Origin: Salinarimonas ramus
Lineage (GTDB): Bacteria; Pseudomonadota; Alphaproteobacteria; Rhizobiales; Beijerinckiaceae
Direction: 5' to 3'
DNA length: 64,000 nucleotides
Assembly (NCBI RefSeq): GCF_014645695.1
Contig: NZ_BMMF01000001.1
Location: 1 to 64,000, forward strand
In this document: one piece after another, positions 15,205 to 24,376 of the stretch
Numbering within the stretch: position 1 is the first letter of the stretch
Layout of the letters: the number at the start of each line of letters is the position of its first letter
Program-made: the position numbers and the translations under genes
The notes under the pieces: model-generated
The model's input: the letters and a program-made list of their open reading frames with translations, nothing else
The model's database searches: none
Told to the model about the DNA's origin: nothing

Positions 15205-16409
15205 GCAAGTCCACGTTCTCGATCACCCGCCGCACGCTGCTCCAGGGCGCGGCGGCCACCACCGCCCTCGTCGCGGCGCCCGCCTACCTGCGCGCCCAGT
15301 CCGCGCCGATCAAGGTCGGCATCCTCCAGCCGGTCACCGGCGCCCTCGCCTTCGACGGCCAGCAGGGCCGCATCGGCGCCGAGCTCGCCATCGAGATGAT
15401 CAACGGCGCCGGCGGCATCGACGGCCAGATGATCGAGCCCGTCTTCGGCGACGCGCGCTCGACGCCCGAAGGCGGCACGGCCGAGGTCGAGAAGATGCAG
15501 GCCGAGGGCGTCGTCGCCATCGTCGGCGGCTTCGCCTCGCCCATCTGCCTCGCCTCCTCCCAGGCCGCCTCGCGCTACGACCTGCCCTACCTCGTCGACG
15601 TCGGCGTGTCGGACCAGATCGTCTCGCGCGGGCTCACCAACACGTTCCGCTTCGGCCCGGGCTTCGGCAAGGTGACGCAGCAGGCGCTGGAGAACCTCGT
15701 CAAGATCAACGAGGCCGCCGGCAATCCGGCCAAGACCGTCGTCCTCGTCCACGAGGACGGCCTGTTCGGCTCCGGCCTCGCCCAGCTCCTGCAGAACGAG
15801 CTGCCCAAGCGCGGCTTCGAGGTGCTGCAGACGCTCGCCCATCCGACGCCCGCGCGCGACATGTCGAACATCGCGCTCCAGATCCGCGCGGCGAACCCCG
15901 ACCTCGTCATCCCCTCGAGCTATTACGGCGAGTTCGTGCTGCTCGCGCGCACCATGCAGCAGCAGCGCATCCAGCCCAAGGGCATCTACGCCGTCCTCAA
16001 CGGCGCCGCCTCGAACTTCCGCTTCGTGCAGGAATTCCCGGACGCGGCCGAGAACGTCATGGACTGCAACCATTGGCACGATCCCCGCAAGGAGGAATCC
16101 CAGGCGCTGCTCGAGCGGGTGCGCGCGGACGGCAACGTGTGGACCTACAACATCCCGCTCAACTACTCGAACGTGAAGCTCCTCGCCGACGCCATCGCGC
16201 GAGCAGGCTCCACGGAGCGCACGGCCATCCGCGACGCGCTCGCCGCCTCCACCTTCGAGGACCACGTGATGCCCTACGGCCCGACGCAGTTCGTGGACGG
16301 CCAGAACCAGGGCGCCGCGCCGGTCAACACGCAGGTCCAGGGCGGGGACATCAAGGTGATCTTCCCCGAGGACTTCGCCGACGCCGAGGCCGTCTTCCCG
16401 GTGACGTGA
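15201..16409 (+). CDS. ABC transporter substrate-binding protein (branched-chain amino acid type)
   Basis: A 402-residue periplasmic type I binding protein of the LivJ/LivK family (HAAT transporters). The N-terminus carries a twin-arginine signal, ITRRTLLQGAAATTALVAAPA, so it is exported folded through Tat. KVGILQPVTGALAFDGQQ and the AIEMINGAGGIDG segment are hallmark blocks. The GTG start at 15201 overlaps the GntR stop. Such proteins bind amino acids but also amides, aromatic acids and dicarboxylates. With the four genes from 16692 to 20065 it makes a complete importer, interrupted only by a palindromic repeat element. Confidence 0.93.
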   Translation: MSKSTFSITRRTLLQGAAATTALVAAPAYLRAQSAPIKVGILQPVTGALAFDGQQGRIGAELAIEMINGAGGIDGQMIEPVFGDARSTPEGGTAEVEKMQAEGVVAIVGGFASPICLASSQAASRYDLPYLVDVGVSDQIVSRGLTNTFRFGPGFGKVTQQALENLVKINEAAGNPAKTVVLVHEDGLFGSGLAQLLQNELPKRGFEVLQTLAHPTPARDMSNIALQIRAANPDLVIPSSYYGEFVLLARTMQQQRIQPKGIYAVLNGAASNFRFVQEFPDAAENVMDCNHWHDPRKEESQALLERVRADGNVWTYNIPLNYSNVKLLADAIARAGSTERTAIRDALAASTFEDHVMPYGPTQFVDGQNQGAAPVNTQVQGGDIKVIFPEDFADAEAVFPVT

Positions 16410-16433
16410 TCGGGGTCACGGCGCTCTCCACGC

Positions 16434-16597
16434 TCTCCCCTCCCCCTTGTGGGGAGGGGTCGGGGGTGGGGTCGTGCAGGACGATCTCGACGCGAATGCC
16501 GGGGGAGCGCCGAGGTGGTCGTTTTTCCACCCTCCGAGCTCTCCACGACGACCCCCATCCGACCCCTTCGGGGCCACCTTCCCCACAAGGGGGAAGG
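16434..16597. repeat. Palindromic intergenic repeat element (copy 1)
   Basis: The left arm (about 16434-16474, TCTCCCCTCCCCCTTGTGGG onward) is imperfectly complementary to a right arm (about 16545-16597) that ends CCCCACAAGGGGGAAGG. Each arm holds its own small hairpin, for example CCCCTTCGGGG at 16563-16573. The element fills most of the 282-bp gap between the binding-protein and permease genes. It resembles copies 2 and 3 in design: a C-rich head, a self-complementary tip and a GGGGTCGT-like shoulder. It may fold in mRNA and lower expression of downstream genes. Confidence 0.65.
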
Positions 16598-16691
16598 AAA
16601 AGCGCCGCAGGCGCCCGCGACCGACGCTCCGGCGTGCAGAGAAGCGAGCTCCCTCCGCAAGACGCTCACCGAACGAGGCCGCAGACACGTG

Positions 16692-17564
16692 ATGTTCACG
16701 CCCGACATCGTCCTCACCGCCACGATCAACGGCCTGATGACCGGCGCGGTCTACGCGCTGATCGCGCTCGGGCTCACCCTCGTCTACGGCGTGCTCCACA
16801 TCATCAACTTCGCCCACGGCGCCACGCTGACGGCGGCGATGTTCGGCGTGCTCGTGCTCAACCAGGCTCTGGGGATCGACCCCTACCTCGCGATCCTCGT
16901 CCTCACGCCGCTGTTCTTCGCCCTCGGCTACGCGGTCCAGCGCCTCGTCATCGGGCCCGCGAGCCACGGGGAGGACGTGAACATCCTCCTCGTGACGCTC
17001 GGCCTCGCCATCATCATCGAGAACGCGCTCCTCGCCATCTTCCGCTCGGACACGCGCAGCGTCGACACGCCCTACGGCTTCTCGGTGATCGAGGTCGGGA
17101 ACCTCTTCCTCTCCACGCCGCGGGTGATCGCCTTCTTCGGCTCGATCGCGGTGGCGGTCGCGCTCTGGCTCGTCCTGGCGCGCACCGACACGGGCAAGGC
17201 GATCCGCGCCGTCGCCAAGGAGAAGACCGGCGCGGCGCTCGTGGGGATCGACGTGCGCCACGTCTACGCCGTCACCTTCGGGCTCGGCGCGGCGTGCGTC
17301 GCCATCGCCGCCTGCCTCCTGATGCCGACCTTCTACGTCAATCCGCGCGTGGGCGGTGCCTTCGTCCTCGTCGCCTTCACCATCGTGGTGCTCGGCGGCA
17401 TGGGCTCGATCGCGGGCGCGCTCGTCGGCGGGCTCTTCATCGGCGTCGTGGAGAGCCTGTCGGGGCTCTATCTCGGCGAGAGCCTGGGGCAGATCGGCAT
17501 CTTCCTGATCTTCATCCTCGTGCTCCTCTTCCGGCCGACGGGCCTGTTCGGAGCCAAGGCATGA
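16692..17564 (+). CDS. livH: Branched-chain amino acid type ABC permease LivH
   Basis: A 290-residue inner-membrane permease with about eight hydrophobic segments. The LivH signatures are present: TINGLMTGAVYALIALGLTL near the start, YGVLHIINFAHGA, and the C-terminal VLGGMGSIAGALVGGLFIGV that contacts the ATPases. I use the ATG at 16692; a GTG directly before it at 16689 is an equal alternative. No strong Shine-Dalgarno is visible, and a repeat element lies just upstream. It pairs with LivM to form the channel, and its stop overlaps the livM start (ATGA). Confidence 0.93.
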   Translation: MFTPDIVLTATINGLMTGAVYALIALGLTLVYGVLHIINFAHGATLTAAMFGVLVLNQALGIDPYLAILVLTPLFFALGYAVQRLVIGPASHGEDVNILLVTLGLAIIIENALLAIFRSDTRSVDTPYGFSVIEVGNLFLSTPRVIAFFGSIAVAVALWLVLARTDTGKAIRAVAKEKTGAALVGIDVRHVYAVTFGLGAACVAIAACLLMPTFYVNPRVGGAFVLVAFTIVVLGGMGSIAGALVGGLFIGVVESLSGLYLGESLGQIGIFLIFILVLLFRPTGLFGAKA

Positions 17565-18607
17565 GCGCGCGCGACCTCTCCACGGGCTTCCTGCCGATCG
17601 TCCTCGTCGTGGCGCTGCTGGCGCTCGTGCCGCTCTTCGTGACCTCGAACACGATCCTCAACTTCCTCGTCTTCACGCTGATCATCGCGCTGGCCGCGCA
17701 GGGCTGGAACCTGCTGGCGGGATACGGCGGGCAGTTCTCCTTCGGCCACGCGGCCTTCTTCGGCACCGGCGCCTACGCGGCGGCGATCCTGCAGGTGAAT
17801 CTCGGCGTCAACGCCTATGTCGCGTTCCTCGTCGGCATCGGCCTCGGCGCGCTGGTGGGCTTCGTCATCGGCTATCTCTCCTTCCGCTCCGGTCTCAAGG
17901 GCTCGTATTTCGCGCTCGTAACGCTCGCCTTCGCGGAGGTGCTGCGCATCCTCGCCAATTCCGCGGGCTTCACCGGTGGCGCCGCCGGCATCCTGATCCC
18001 GCTGGACGTGTCGGCCTGGAACTTCCAGTTCGAGAGCCGCGGGGCGTATTACTGGGTGGCGCTCGCCCTCGTCGCGGCCGTGCTCGTGCTCAATCGGGCC
18101 ATCGAGCGCGCGCGTTTCGGGGCGCAGCTCGTGGCGGTGCGCGAGAACGAGGCGGCGGCCCGGGCGCTCGGCGTCGATGCGCTGTCCGTCAAGCTCAAGG
18201 CGATCGCGCTCTCGGGCGCCATCACCGCCGCCGCGGGCGGGCTCTACGCGCAATACTTCCTCTATCTCGACGCGCTCATCGCCTACGGCCCGTGGATCTC
18301 CATCGAGGCGCTGCTCGCCCCCATCGTCGGCGGGCTCGGCACGGTGTTCGGGCCGCTCGTCGGGGCGCTGGCGCTGCACGGGCTGTCGGAGGCGTCCAAG
18401 CTGTTCGTGGGCGAGATCCCCGGCATCGATCTCGTGATCTTCGGCGCGGTGCTGATCCTCGTCGTCGCCTTCGCGCCGGACGGCGTCATGGGCGTCATCG
18501 GCCGGGTGCGCCGGCGTCTCGGCGGCGTGTCCGCCAAGACCTCTCCGGCCTCGGCCGCCGCGCCCGCTCCCGCGCCAGCGCCCACCCGCGAGGAGACGCC
18601 GGCATGA
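17561..18607 (+). CDS. livM: Branched-chain amino acid type ABC permease LivM
   Basis: A 348-residue permease partner of LivH. Family blocks include AAQGWNLLAGYGGQFSFGHAAF, the GSYFALVTLAFAEVLR segment, and VRENEAAARALGV with the downstream EAA-like loop. The C-terminus is a low-complexity tail rich in Ala and Pro (SPASAAAPAPAPAP), unlikely to be structured. It starts at ATG 17561 inside the livH stop and ends inside the livG start, so the four transporter genes after the repeat form one tightly coupled unit. Confidence 0.93.
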   Translation: MSARDLSTGFLPIVLVVALLALVPLFVTSNTILNFLVFTLIIALAAQGWNLLAGYGGQFSFGHAAFFGTGAYAAAILQVNLGVNAYVAFLVGIGLGALVGFVIGYLSFRSGLKGSYFALVTLAFAEVLRILANSAGFTGGAAGILIPLDVSAWNFQFESRGAYYWVALALVAAVLVLNRAIERARFGAQLVAVRENEAAARALGVDALSVKLKAIALSGAITAAAGGLYAQYFLYLDALIAYGPWISIEALLAPIVGGLGTVFGPLVGALALHGLSEASKLFVGEIPGIDLVIFGAVLILVVAFAPDGVMGVIGRVRRRLGGVSAKTSPASAAAPAPAPAPTREETPA

Positions 18608-19380
18608 CGATCCTGCGCGTCGAGAACGTCACCAAGCGCTTCGGCGGCCTCGTCGCCGTCGACGACGCCTCGCTCTCCGTGACGCCGGGCTCCATCACCG
18701 GGCTGATCGGGCCCAACGGCGCCGGCAAGACGACCCTCTTCACGGTGATCTCCGGCTTCGCCGCGCCGACGACGGGCCGCGTCCTCTTCGAGGAGCGTGA
18801 CATCACCCGCGTCGAGGCCCACGAGCGCGCGCGGATGGGGATCGCGCGCACCTTCCAGATCGTCCAGCCCTTCGCGACGCTCTCGGTCGTCGAGAACATC
18901 GCGGTGGGCGCCTTCCTGCGCCACGCGGCGCGGGCGGACGCGCTCGAGGAGGCGCGGCGCGTCGCCGCCGAGGTCGGCCTCACCCCGATGCTCGACCAGC
19001 CGGCGAAGGCGCTCACCGTCGCCGGCCGCAAGCGCCTGGAGCTCGCCCGCGCGCTGGCGACGGGCCCGCGGCTCCTCCTCCTCGACGAGGTGCTCGCCGG
19101 CCTCAACCCCTCCGAGATCCGCGACATGATCCCCGTCATCCGCGCCATCCGCGCGCGCGGCGTGACGATCCTCATCGTCGAGCACGTGATGCAGGCCGTG
19201 ATGAGCCTGTGCGACGACATCTACGTTCTCGCCCAGGGCAAGCTCATCGCGCAGGGGCCACCGGCCCGCATCGCGCGCGATCCGCACGTCGTCGAGGCCT
19301 ATCTCGGCCACGGCGCGGCGCAGCGCCTCCAGGCGAAAGCCGGACAGATCGGGGAGGCCGCCCATGCTGAGCGTGCGTGA
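18604..19380 (+). CDS. livG: Branched-chain amino acid type ABC ATPase LivG
   Basis: A 258-residue cytosolic ATPase energising the importer. Walker A is GPNGAGKTT (about 36-44), Walker B is LLLLDEVLAGLNP, and the switch histidine lies in LIVEHVM. The signature region reads LTVAGRKRLELARAL, a degenerate form of LSGGQ seen in part of the LivG family. A 17-bp overlap with livF keeps the two ATPases in step. Confidence 0.92.
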   Translation: MTILRVENVTKRFGGLVAVDDASLSVTPGSITGLIGPNGAGKTTLFTVISGFAAPTTGRVLFEERDITRVEAHERARMGIARTFQIVQPFATLSVVENIAVGAFLRHAARADALEEARRVAAEVGLTPMLDQPAKALTVAGRKRLELARALATGPRLLLLDEVLAGLNPSEIRDMIPVIRAIRARGVTILIVEHVMQAVMSLCDDIYVLAQGKLIAQGPPARIARDPHVVEAYLGHGAAQRLQAKAGQIGEAAHAERA

Positions 19381-20065
19381 TCTCGTCTCCGGCTACGGCG
19401 GCGTACCCGTCCTGCGCGGCATCTCGCTCGACGTCGGCCCCGGCGAGGTCGTCGCGGTGCTGGGCGCCAACGGTGTGGGCAAGACCACGCTCAACGCCAC
19501 GATCTCGGGCCTCGTGCGCGCAACGGCCGGGGAGATCGTGTTCGACGGAGAGCGGATCGACGGCCTCGCGGCGCCGCAGATCGTGCGGCGCGGGCTCGTC
19601 CACGTGCCCGAGGGCCGCAAGATCTTCCCCAACCTCTCGGTGCGCGAGAACCTCGAGCTCGGCAGCTACACCCGCGCCAAGCCCAACCGCGCGAGGAACC
19701 TCGAACGCGTCTTCGAGACCTTCCCGCGGCTGCGCGAGCGCGCGGCGCAATTCGCCGGCACGCTGTCGGGCGGCGAGCAGCAGATGCTCGCCATCGGCCG
19801 CGGGCTGATGGGCGAACCCAAGCTCCTCATCCTCGACGAGCCCTCGCTCGGCCTCTCCCCGCTCCTCGTCGACGAGCTGTTCCGGCTCATCGCCGAGATC
19901 GCCAAGGGCGGGCTCGCCGTGATGCTGGTGGAGCAGAACGTCGTGCAGTCGCTGGAGCTCGCCGACCGCGCCTACGTGCTGGAGAACGGCGCGGTGACCA
20001 TGTCGGGCGCGGCGCGCGACCTCGCCGCCAATCCGGAACTCGAGAAGGCGTATCTCGGCATGTGA
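19364..20065 (+). CDS. livF: Branched-chain amino acid type ABC ATPase LivF
   Basis: A 233-residue ATPase, partner of LivG. Walker A is GANGVGKTT, the signature is canonical (LSGGEQQMLAIGRGL), and Walker B with its following block is LLILDEPSLGLSP; the switch region is MLVEQNV. The VPEGRKIFPNLSVRENL segment is typical of LivF. It completes the transporter; 39 bp separate it from the PrpD-like gene. Confidence 0.93.
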   Translation: MLSVRDLVSGYGGVPVLRGISLDVGPGEVVAVLGANGVGKTTLNATISGLVRATAGEIVFDGERIDGLAAPQIVRRGLVHVPEGRKIFPNLSVRENLELGSYTRAKPNRARNLERVFETFPRLRERAAQFAGTLSGGEQQMLAIGRGLMGEPKLLILDEPSLGLSPLLVDELFRLIAEIAKGGLAVMLVEQNVVQSLELADRAYVLENGAVTMSGAARDLAANPELEKAYLGM

Positions 20066-20104
20066 GCGCATGCGCCCGCACCGAGCCGAAACCAGGAAAA
20101 CCCC

Positions 20105-21487
20105 ATGCGTATCGTCGCCGAACCCGTGCTGAGACGTCCCCCCACCCCCGATTGGGCGGTGCGATGGGGCGCTTTCGCCCACGACCTGCGCTTCGAGGAC
20201 CTGCCGGAGGAGGCGGTGGCGCGCACCAAGCTCGTGATCGCCGACTGCATCGCCGCCATCGCCGCGGGCGCGCAGGAGTCCGAGACGCTCGCGCTCGCCG
20301 AGCGCCTGCTGGCGAGCGTCGGCATCGGGCCGCATCCGCTGATCGGCGCGCGCGTGCGCGGCTCGGCCGCCGCGGCGGCGCTCTTCAACGGCACGGCCGG
20401 CACGATGCTCGAGCTCGACGAGGGCAACCAGTACGCCCGCGGCCATCCCGGCATCCACGTCGTCCCCGCCGCCCTCGTCGCGGCGCAGCGCGCCGGCGCC
20501 ACCGGGCGCGACCTGATCACGGCGGTGGCGCTCGGCTACGAGGTCGGCGCGCGCATCGGCATCGCCTCGAAGCTGCGGGTGAGCATGCATCCGCACGGCA
20601 CCTGGGGAACGATCGGCGCCGCGGTCGCGGTGGCCAAGCTCAACGGTGCGACTGCCGAGCAGATCGTCGAGGCGATGAACGTCGCCTCCTCGCTGGGCCT
20701 CACGACGAGCCGGCGCACGATGCTGGAGGGCGGCACCGTCCGCAACAGCTTCGCCGGCTTCTCGAACCAGATCGGGCTCACCGTCTGGGACCTCGTCGCG
20801 GCGGGTTTCACCGGCGAGGCCGACGGCGTCGGCACCGTCTACGGCACGATCGCCGCGGAGGATTGGCGGCCGGACGAGATGACCGCCGAGCTCGGCACGC
20901 GCTGGGAGATCGCGCGCAACTACTTCAAGCGCCACGCCTGCTGCCGCTACAACCACGCCGCCCTCGACGCGCTGGCGAAGATCACCGGCGAGAGCGACGT
21001 CGCGCCCGACGACGTCGAGCGGGTGGAGGTCGACACCTACGTCTGGGCGGCCCAGCTCGCCTCGCCCGAGCCCCACAACATGCTCGCGGCGAAGTTCTCC
21101 CTGCCCTTCTCGATCGCGACGACCCTGGTCCACGGCGCCGCCACCGTCGACGCCTTCCGCGAGCCCGCGCGCAACGATGCGCGGGTGAGCGCGCTCGCGA
21201 AGCGCGTCGTCGTGCGCGAGGACGAGGCGCTCACCGCCCGACTTCCCGTGGAGCGCGCCGCGCGGGTGCGCGTGACGCTGCGCGACGGCCACACGCTCGA
21301 CGCCGAGACCTACACCAATCGCGGGGACACCGAGGACCCCTACGGCGAGGCCGAGATCGAGGACAAGTTCCTGGAGCTGACGACCCCCGTCTGGGGCGCG
21401 CGCCAGGCGCAGGCGCTGCTGTGCGCCTGCCGCACGCTCGAGACCGCGGCCGGCCTCGACGACATCTACGCGCTGATCGCGCGTTGA
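20105..21487 (+). CDS. MmgE/PrpD family protein
   Basis: A 460-residue cytosolic protein of the MmgE/PrpD family, which includes 2-methylcitrate dehydratase, cis-aconitate decarboxylase and iminodisuccinate epimerase. Family blocks: VIADCIAAIAAGAQES, FNGTAGTMLELDEGNQYARGHPGIHVVPAAL, and YFKRHACCRYNHAALDAL around the active site. AGGAA lies shortly before the ATG. Members act on tricarboxylates or substituted dicarboxylates without metal or iron-sulfur cofactors. With the C-C lyase gene 12 bp downstream it recalls the methylcitrate-cycle logic (dehydrate/hydrate, then cleave), but prpC is absent and the sequence does not fix the substrate. Confidence 0.88.
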   Translation: MRIVAEPVLRRPPTPDWAVRWGAFAHDLRFEDLPEEAVARTKLVIADCIAAIAAGAQESETLALAERLLASVGIGPHPLIGARVRGSAAAAALFNGTAGTMLELDEGNQYARGHPGIHVVPAALVAAQRAGATGRDLITAVALGYEVGARIGIASKLRVSMHPHGTWGTIGAAVAVAKLNGATAEQIVEAMNVASSLGLTTSRRTMLEGGTVRNSFAGFSNQIGLTVWDLVAAGFTGEADGVGTVYGTIAAEDWRPDEMTAELGTRWEIARNYFKRHACCRYNHAALDALAKITGESDVAPDDVERVEVDTYVWAAQLASPEPHNMLAAKFSLPFSIATTLVHGAATVDAFREPARNDARVSALAKRVVVREDEALTARLPVERAARVRVTLRDGHTLDAETYTNRGDTEDPYGEAEIEDKFLELTTPVWGARQAQALLCACRTLETAAGLDDIYALIAR

Positions 21488-21499
21488 CCGGAGAAGACG

Positions 21500-22408
21500 A
21501 TGGGTAACCCGATGAAGCTCAGAGATCGCTTGAACGGAGACGGCATCACCGTCGCGCCGGGCGTCTACGACGCGCTCACCGCGCTCCTCGCCGTGGAAGC
21601 CGGCTTCTCGACGCTCTACGTCTCCGGCGCCGCGCAGGCCTATACGCGGCTCGGCCGGCCCGACATCGGCCTCGTCGCGATGAGCGAGGTGGCGGACCAG
21701 GTGGCGCTGATCCGCGACCGCGTGGCGGCGGATCTCGTCGTGGACGCGGATACGGGCTACGGCAATGCGCTCAACGTGCAGCGGACGGTGCGCGTCTTCG
21801 AGCGCGCCGGCGCGAGCGCGCTGCAGCTCGAGGACCAGACCTTCCCCAAGCGCTGCGGGCACCTCTCCGACAAGGGCGTGATCCCCGCCGGCGAGATGGT
21901 GGGCAAGGTCAAGGCCGCCGTCGATGCGCGGGCGAGCGAGGATACGCTGATCATCGCGCGCACCGACGCGGTCGCGGTGGAGGGCTTCGAGCAGGCGATC
22001 GAGCGCGCGCATCTCTACGCCGAAGCGGGCGCGGACGTGCTCTTCGTCGAGGCGCCGCGCACGGAGGACCAGCTGCGGGGCGTCGTCTCGGCGCTGGGGC
22101 GCACGAAGCCGTTGATGGCCAACATGGTGGAGGGCGGCCACACGCCGCTGACCGAGGCCGCCGCGCTGGAGCGGATCGGCTTCAAGCTCGTGATCTTCCC
22201 CGGCGCCATCGTGCGCGTGCTCGCCCGCACGGCGCGGGAATTCTACCGCACCCTCGCCGCGAACGGCGCCTCCGCCCCCTTCGCGGACCGGATGTTCACC
22301 TTCGACGAGCTCAACGCCGTCATCGGCACGCCCGAGATGCTGGCGCTCGGCGAGAGCTACGAGCCGCAGAAGCCGGCCTCCCCGGCAAAGCCCGGAGAGC
22401 GCGCGTGA
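21500..22408 (+). CDS. Isocitrate lyase/PEP mutase superfamily C-C lyase
   Basis: A 302-residue TIM-barrel enzyme. The lyase signature K117-R-C119-G-H121 carries the catalytic cysteine that separates C-C lyases from PEP mutases. D82-A-D84 and E111-D112 are Mg2+ ligands. Members of this size include 2-methylisocitrate lyase, 2,3-dimethylmalate lyase and oxaloacetate hydrolase, which split a 2-hydroxy-acid into pyruvate, glyoxylate or oxalate plus an acid. The ATG at 21500 follows CCGGAGAAG; an ATG four codons later is an alternative. The end overlaps the next GTG start, so it is co-translated with the hydantoinase subunit. Confidence 0.88.
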   Translation: MGNPMKLRDRLNGDGITVAPGVYDALTALLAVEAGFSTLYVSGAAQAYTRLGRPDIGLVAMSEVADQVALIRDRVAADLVVDADTGYGNALNVQRTVRVFERAGASALQLEDQTFPKRCGHLSDKGVIPAGEMVGKVKAAVDARASEDTLIIARTDAVAVEGFEQAIERAHLYAEAGADVLFVEAPRTEDQLRGVVSALGRTKPLMANMVEGGHTPLTEAAALERIGFKLVIFPGAIVRVLARTAREFYRTLAANGASAPFADRMFTFDELNAVIGTPEMLALGESYEPQKPASPAKPGERA

Positions 22409-24144
22409 GCCCCGCCCTCGACCCCGTCACCTTCGCCGTGCTCAAGGGCCGGCTCGAGCAGATCGCGGACGAGATGGACGCGACGCTCTACCGCTCGGCC
22501 TTCAACCCGATCATCGCGGAGGCCCGCGACGCCTGCCACGGCCTCTACCATCGCGAGACCGGCGACACGCTCGTCCAGGGCGCGAAGGGCCTGCCGATCT
22601 TCGTGGGCGCCATGGCCTTCGCGGTGCGCGCCGTCATCGACATCGTGAAGCGCACCGGCGACCTCGCGCCCGGCGACGTGTTCCTGTTCAACGACCCTTA
22701 TGCGGGCGGCACCCACCTCAACGATTTTCGCCTCGTGCGCCCCATCTTCCGGAACGGCGAGCTGTTCTGCTGGCTCGCCTCCGTCGGCCATTGGCTCGAC
22801 ATCGGCGGCAACGTGCCGGGCGGCTACAATCCGCAGGCCGTCGAGTGCTTCCAGGAGGGCGTGCTGATCCCGCCGGTACGGCTCTTCCGGGCGGGCGTTC
22901 TGCAGGAGGACATCGTCTCGATCCTGCGGGCGAACACGCGCGTGCCGGATTCGAACTGGGGCGACCTCAACGGCCAGCTCAACGCCCTCGACCTCGGCGA
23001 GGGCCGCCTCCACGCGCTCGTCGACGAGTACGGCGAGGCGACGATCGAGGCCGCCTTCGAGGCCTTCTCCGCCCGCGCCGAGGCGCTCATGCGCGAGGCG
23101 ATCGCCTCGCTGCCGGACGGGACCTATTCCTACGAGGACTATCTCGACAACGACGGCATCACCGACGACAGGCTCACCATCGCGCTCGAGGTGACGATCG
23201 CCGGCGACACGATGCGCCTCGACTTCTCCCGCTCCTCGCCGCCCTGCCGAGGCCCCGTCAACATCGCCCGCTCGACCGCGGTGGCGGCCTGCTACGTCGC
23301 CCTGAAGCACGTCTTCACCGAGGTCCCGGCGAACGCGGGATGCCTGCGGCCCATCGCCTTCGACATTCCGGAGACGACCTTCCTCGGCGTCGGCGCGCCG
23401 CGTCCCGTCGCGGGCTACACCGAGACGATCCTGCGGATGATCGGCGTCGTCTTCGGCGCGCTGGCCAAGGCCGATCCGGCGCGAGCGACGGCGGGGCCGT
23501 TCGGGACGATCAACGCGCTCTCGCTCTCGGGCCATCGCCCGGACGGCAAGCGCTGGGTGATGTTCACCTTCTTCGGCGGCGGGCTCGGCGGCAATCCCGC
23601 GAGCGACGGGCTCAATCACGCCAACAACCCGATCTCGACGGCGACCATGCCGCCCGCAGAGATCCTGGAGGCGTCCTATCCCGTGATGTTCACGCAATGG
23701 GCGCTGCGCCCCGATTCCGCCGGCGCGGGCGAGCATCGCGGCGGCGTCGGCGCGATCTACGAGGTGGAGGCCCTCGACGCGGGCGGCGCGGAAGTGGCGC
23801 TCCTCGGCGAGCGCGGCAAGTTCGCGCCCTTCGGCGTCGCCGGCGGCCTGCCTGCCGAAAAGAACCGCTTCACCTGGGATACGCCGGACGGCCCGCGCGA
23901 GCCGCCCTTCGTCTCGAAGATCACGGGCGTGCGCATCGAGGCGGGCGGGCGCGTGCGGCTCGAGAGCCCCGGCGGCGGCGGCTGGGGCGACCCGCGCCGC
24001 CGCGCCCCCTCCGCCGTCGCCCGCGACGTGGCCAACGGGCTCGTGAGCGTCGATGCCGCCCGGCAGGACTACGCCGTCGCGGTGGACGCGCGCGGCATCG
24101 TCGACGAAGCGCAGACGGCGACGCTTCGGGAGGCGGGGCGATGA
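22405..24144 (+). CDS. hyuB: Hydantoinase B/oxoprolinase family protein
   Basis: A 579-residue subunit of ATP-dependent hydantoinase, 5-oxoprolinase or acetone-carboxylase-type enzymes (PF02538). Typical blocks: DPVTFAVLKGRLEQIADEM at the start, HRETGDTLVQGAKGLPIFVG, DVFLFNDPYAGGTHLNDF with metal-binding residues, and a C-terminal GGGGWGDP. With HyuA it hydrolyses cyclic amides or lactams using ATP. The GTG start at 22405 overlaps the preceding stop. Its partner hyuA lies downstream behind a 210-bp palindromic element, whereas A usually precedes B. Confidence 0.92.
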   Translation: MSPALDPVTFAVLKGRLEQIADEMDATLYRSAFNPIIAEARDACHGLYHRETGDTLVQGAKGLPIFVGAMAFAVRAVIDIVKRTGDLAPGDVFLFNDPYAGGTHLNDFRLVRPIFRNGELFCWLASVGHWLDIGGNVPGGYNPQAVECFQEGVLIPPVRLFRAGVLQEDIVSILRANTRVPDSNWGDLNGQLNALDLGEGRLHALVDEYGEATIEAAFEAFSARAEALMREAIASLPDGTYSYEDYLDNDGITDDRLTIALEVTIAGDTMRLDFSRSSPPCRGPVNIARSTAVAACYVALKHVFTEVPANAGCLRPIAFDIPETTFLGVGAPRPVAGYTETILRMIGVVFGALAKADPARATAGPFGTINALSLSGHRPDGKRWVMFTFFGGGLGGNPASDGLNHANNPISTATMPPAEILEASYPVMFTQWALRPDSAGAGEHRGGVGAIYEVEALDAGGAEVALLGERGKFAPFGVAGGLPAEKNRFTWDTPDGPREPPFVSKITGVRIEAGGRVRLESPGGGGWGDPRRRAPSAVARDVANGLVSVDAARQDYAVAVDARGIVDEAQTATLREAGR

Positions 24145-24157
24145 CGAGCGCGCTCAC

Positions 24158-24367
24158 TCTCCTTCCCTGTAGGGGAAGGTGGATCGACGCCGAAGGCGGC
24201 GAGACGGATGGGGCGCGGCGAAGCCGCGTTGCGCGCAGCGGAAATTCCGCGCCGCTGCCCCGCACGGTCGAGACCTGCCCCGGCGATTTCGGCTTCGCCG
24301 AACGCGCGTTCCGCGCGCCCCATCCGTCTCGGCTTCGCCGAGCCACCTTCCCCTACAGGGAAGGAGA
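24158..24367. repeat. Palindromic intergenic repeat element (copy 2)
   Basis: The outer arms are a perfect 25-bp inverted repeat (24158-24182 with 24343-24367, starting TCTCCTTCCCTGTAGGGG). They are followed inward by an 18/12-bp non-matching tip region and another perfect 17-bp arm, GAGACGGATGGGGCGCG (24201-24217 with 24314-24330). The centre holds further small hairpins such as GGCTTCGCC. The element fills the whole gap between hyuB and hyuA. Its right end, GGGAAGGAGA, also forms the ribosome-binding site of hyuA. Confidence 0.8.
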
Positions 24368-24376
24368 TCGGAGCCA

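Noticed and set aside
19244-22141. A 965-codon minus-strand frame
   Set aside because: It runs through livG, livF, the PrpD-like and lyase genes in antisense; the product is low-complexity and matches no family.
20105-22408. Methylcitrate cycle operon (prpDB)
   Set aside because: No prpC or prpE is nearby; the context is hydantoinase and HAAT transporter genes, so the specific prp names are not justified.
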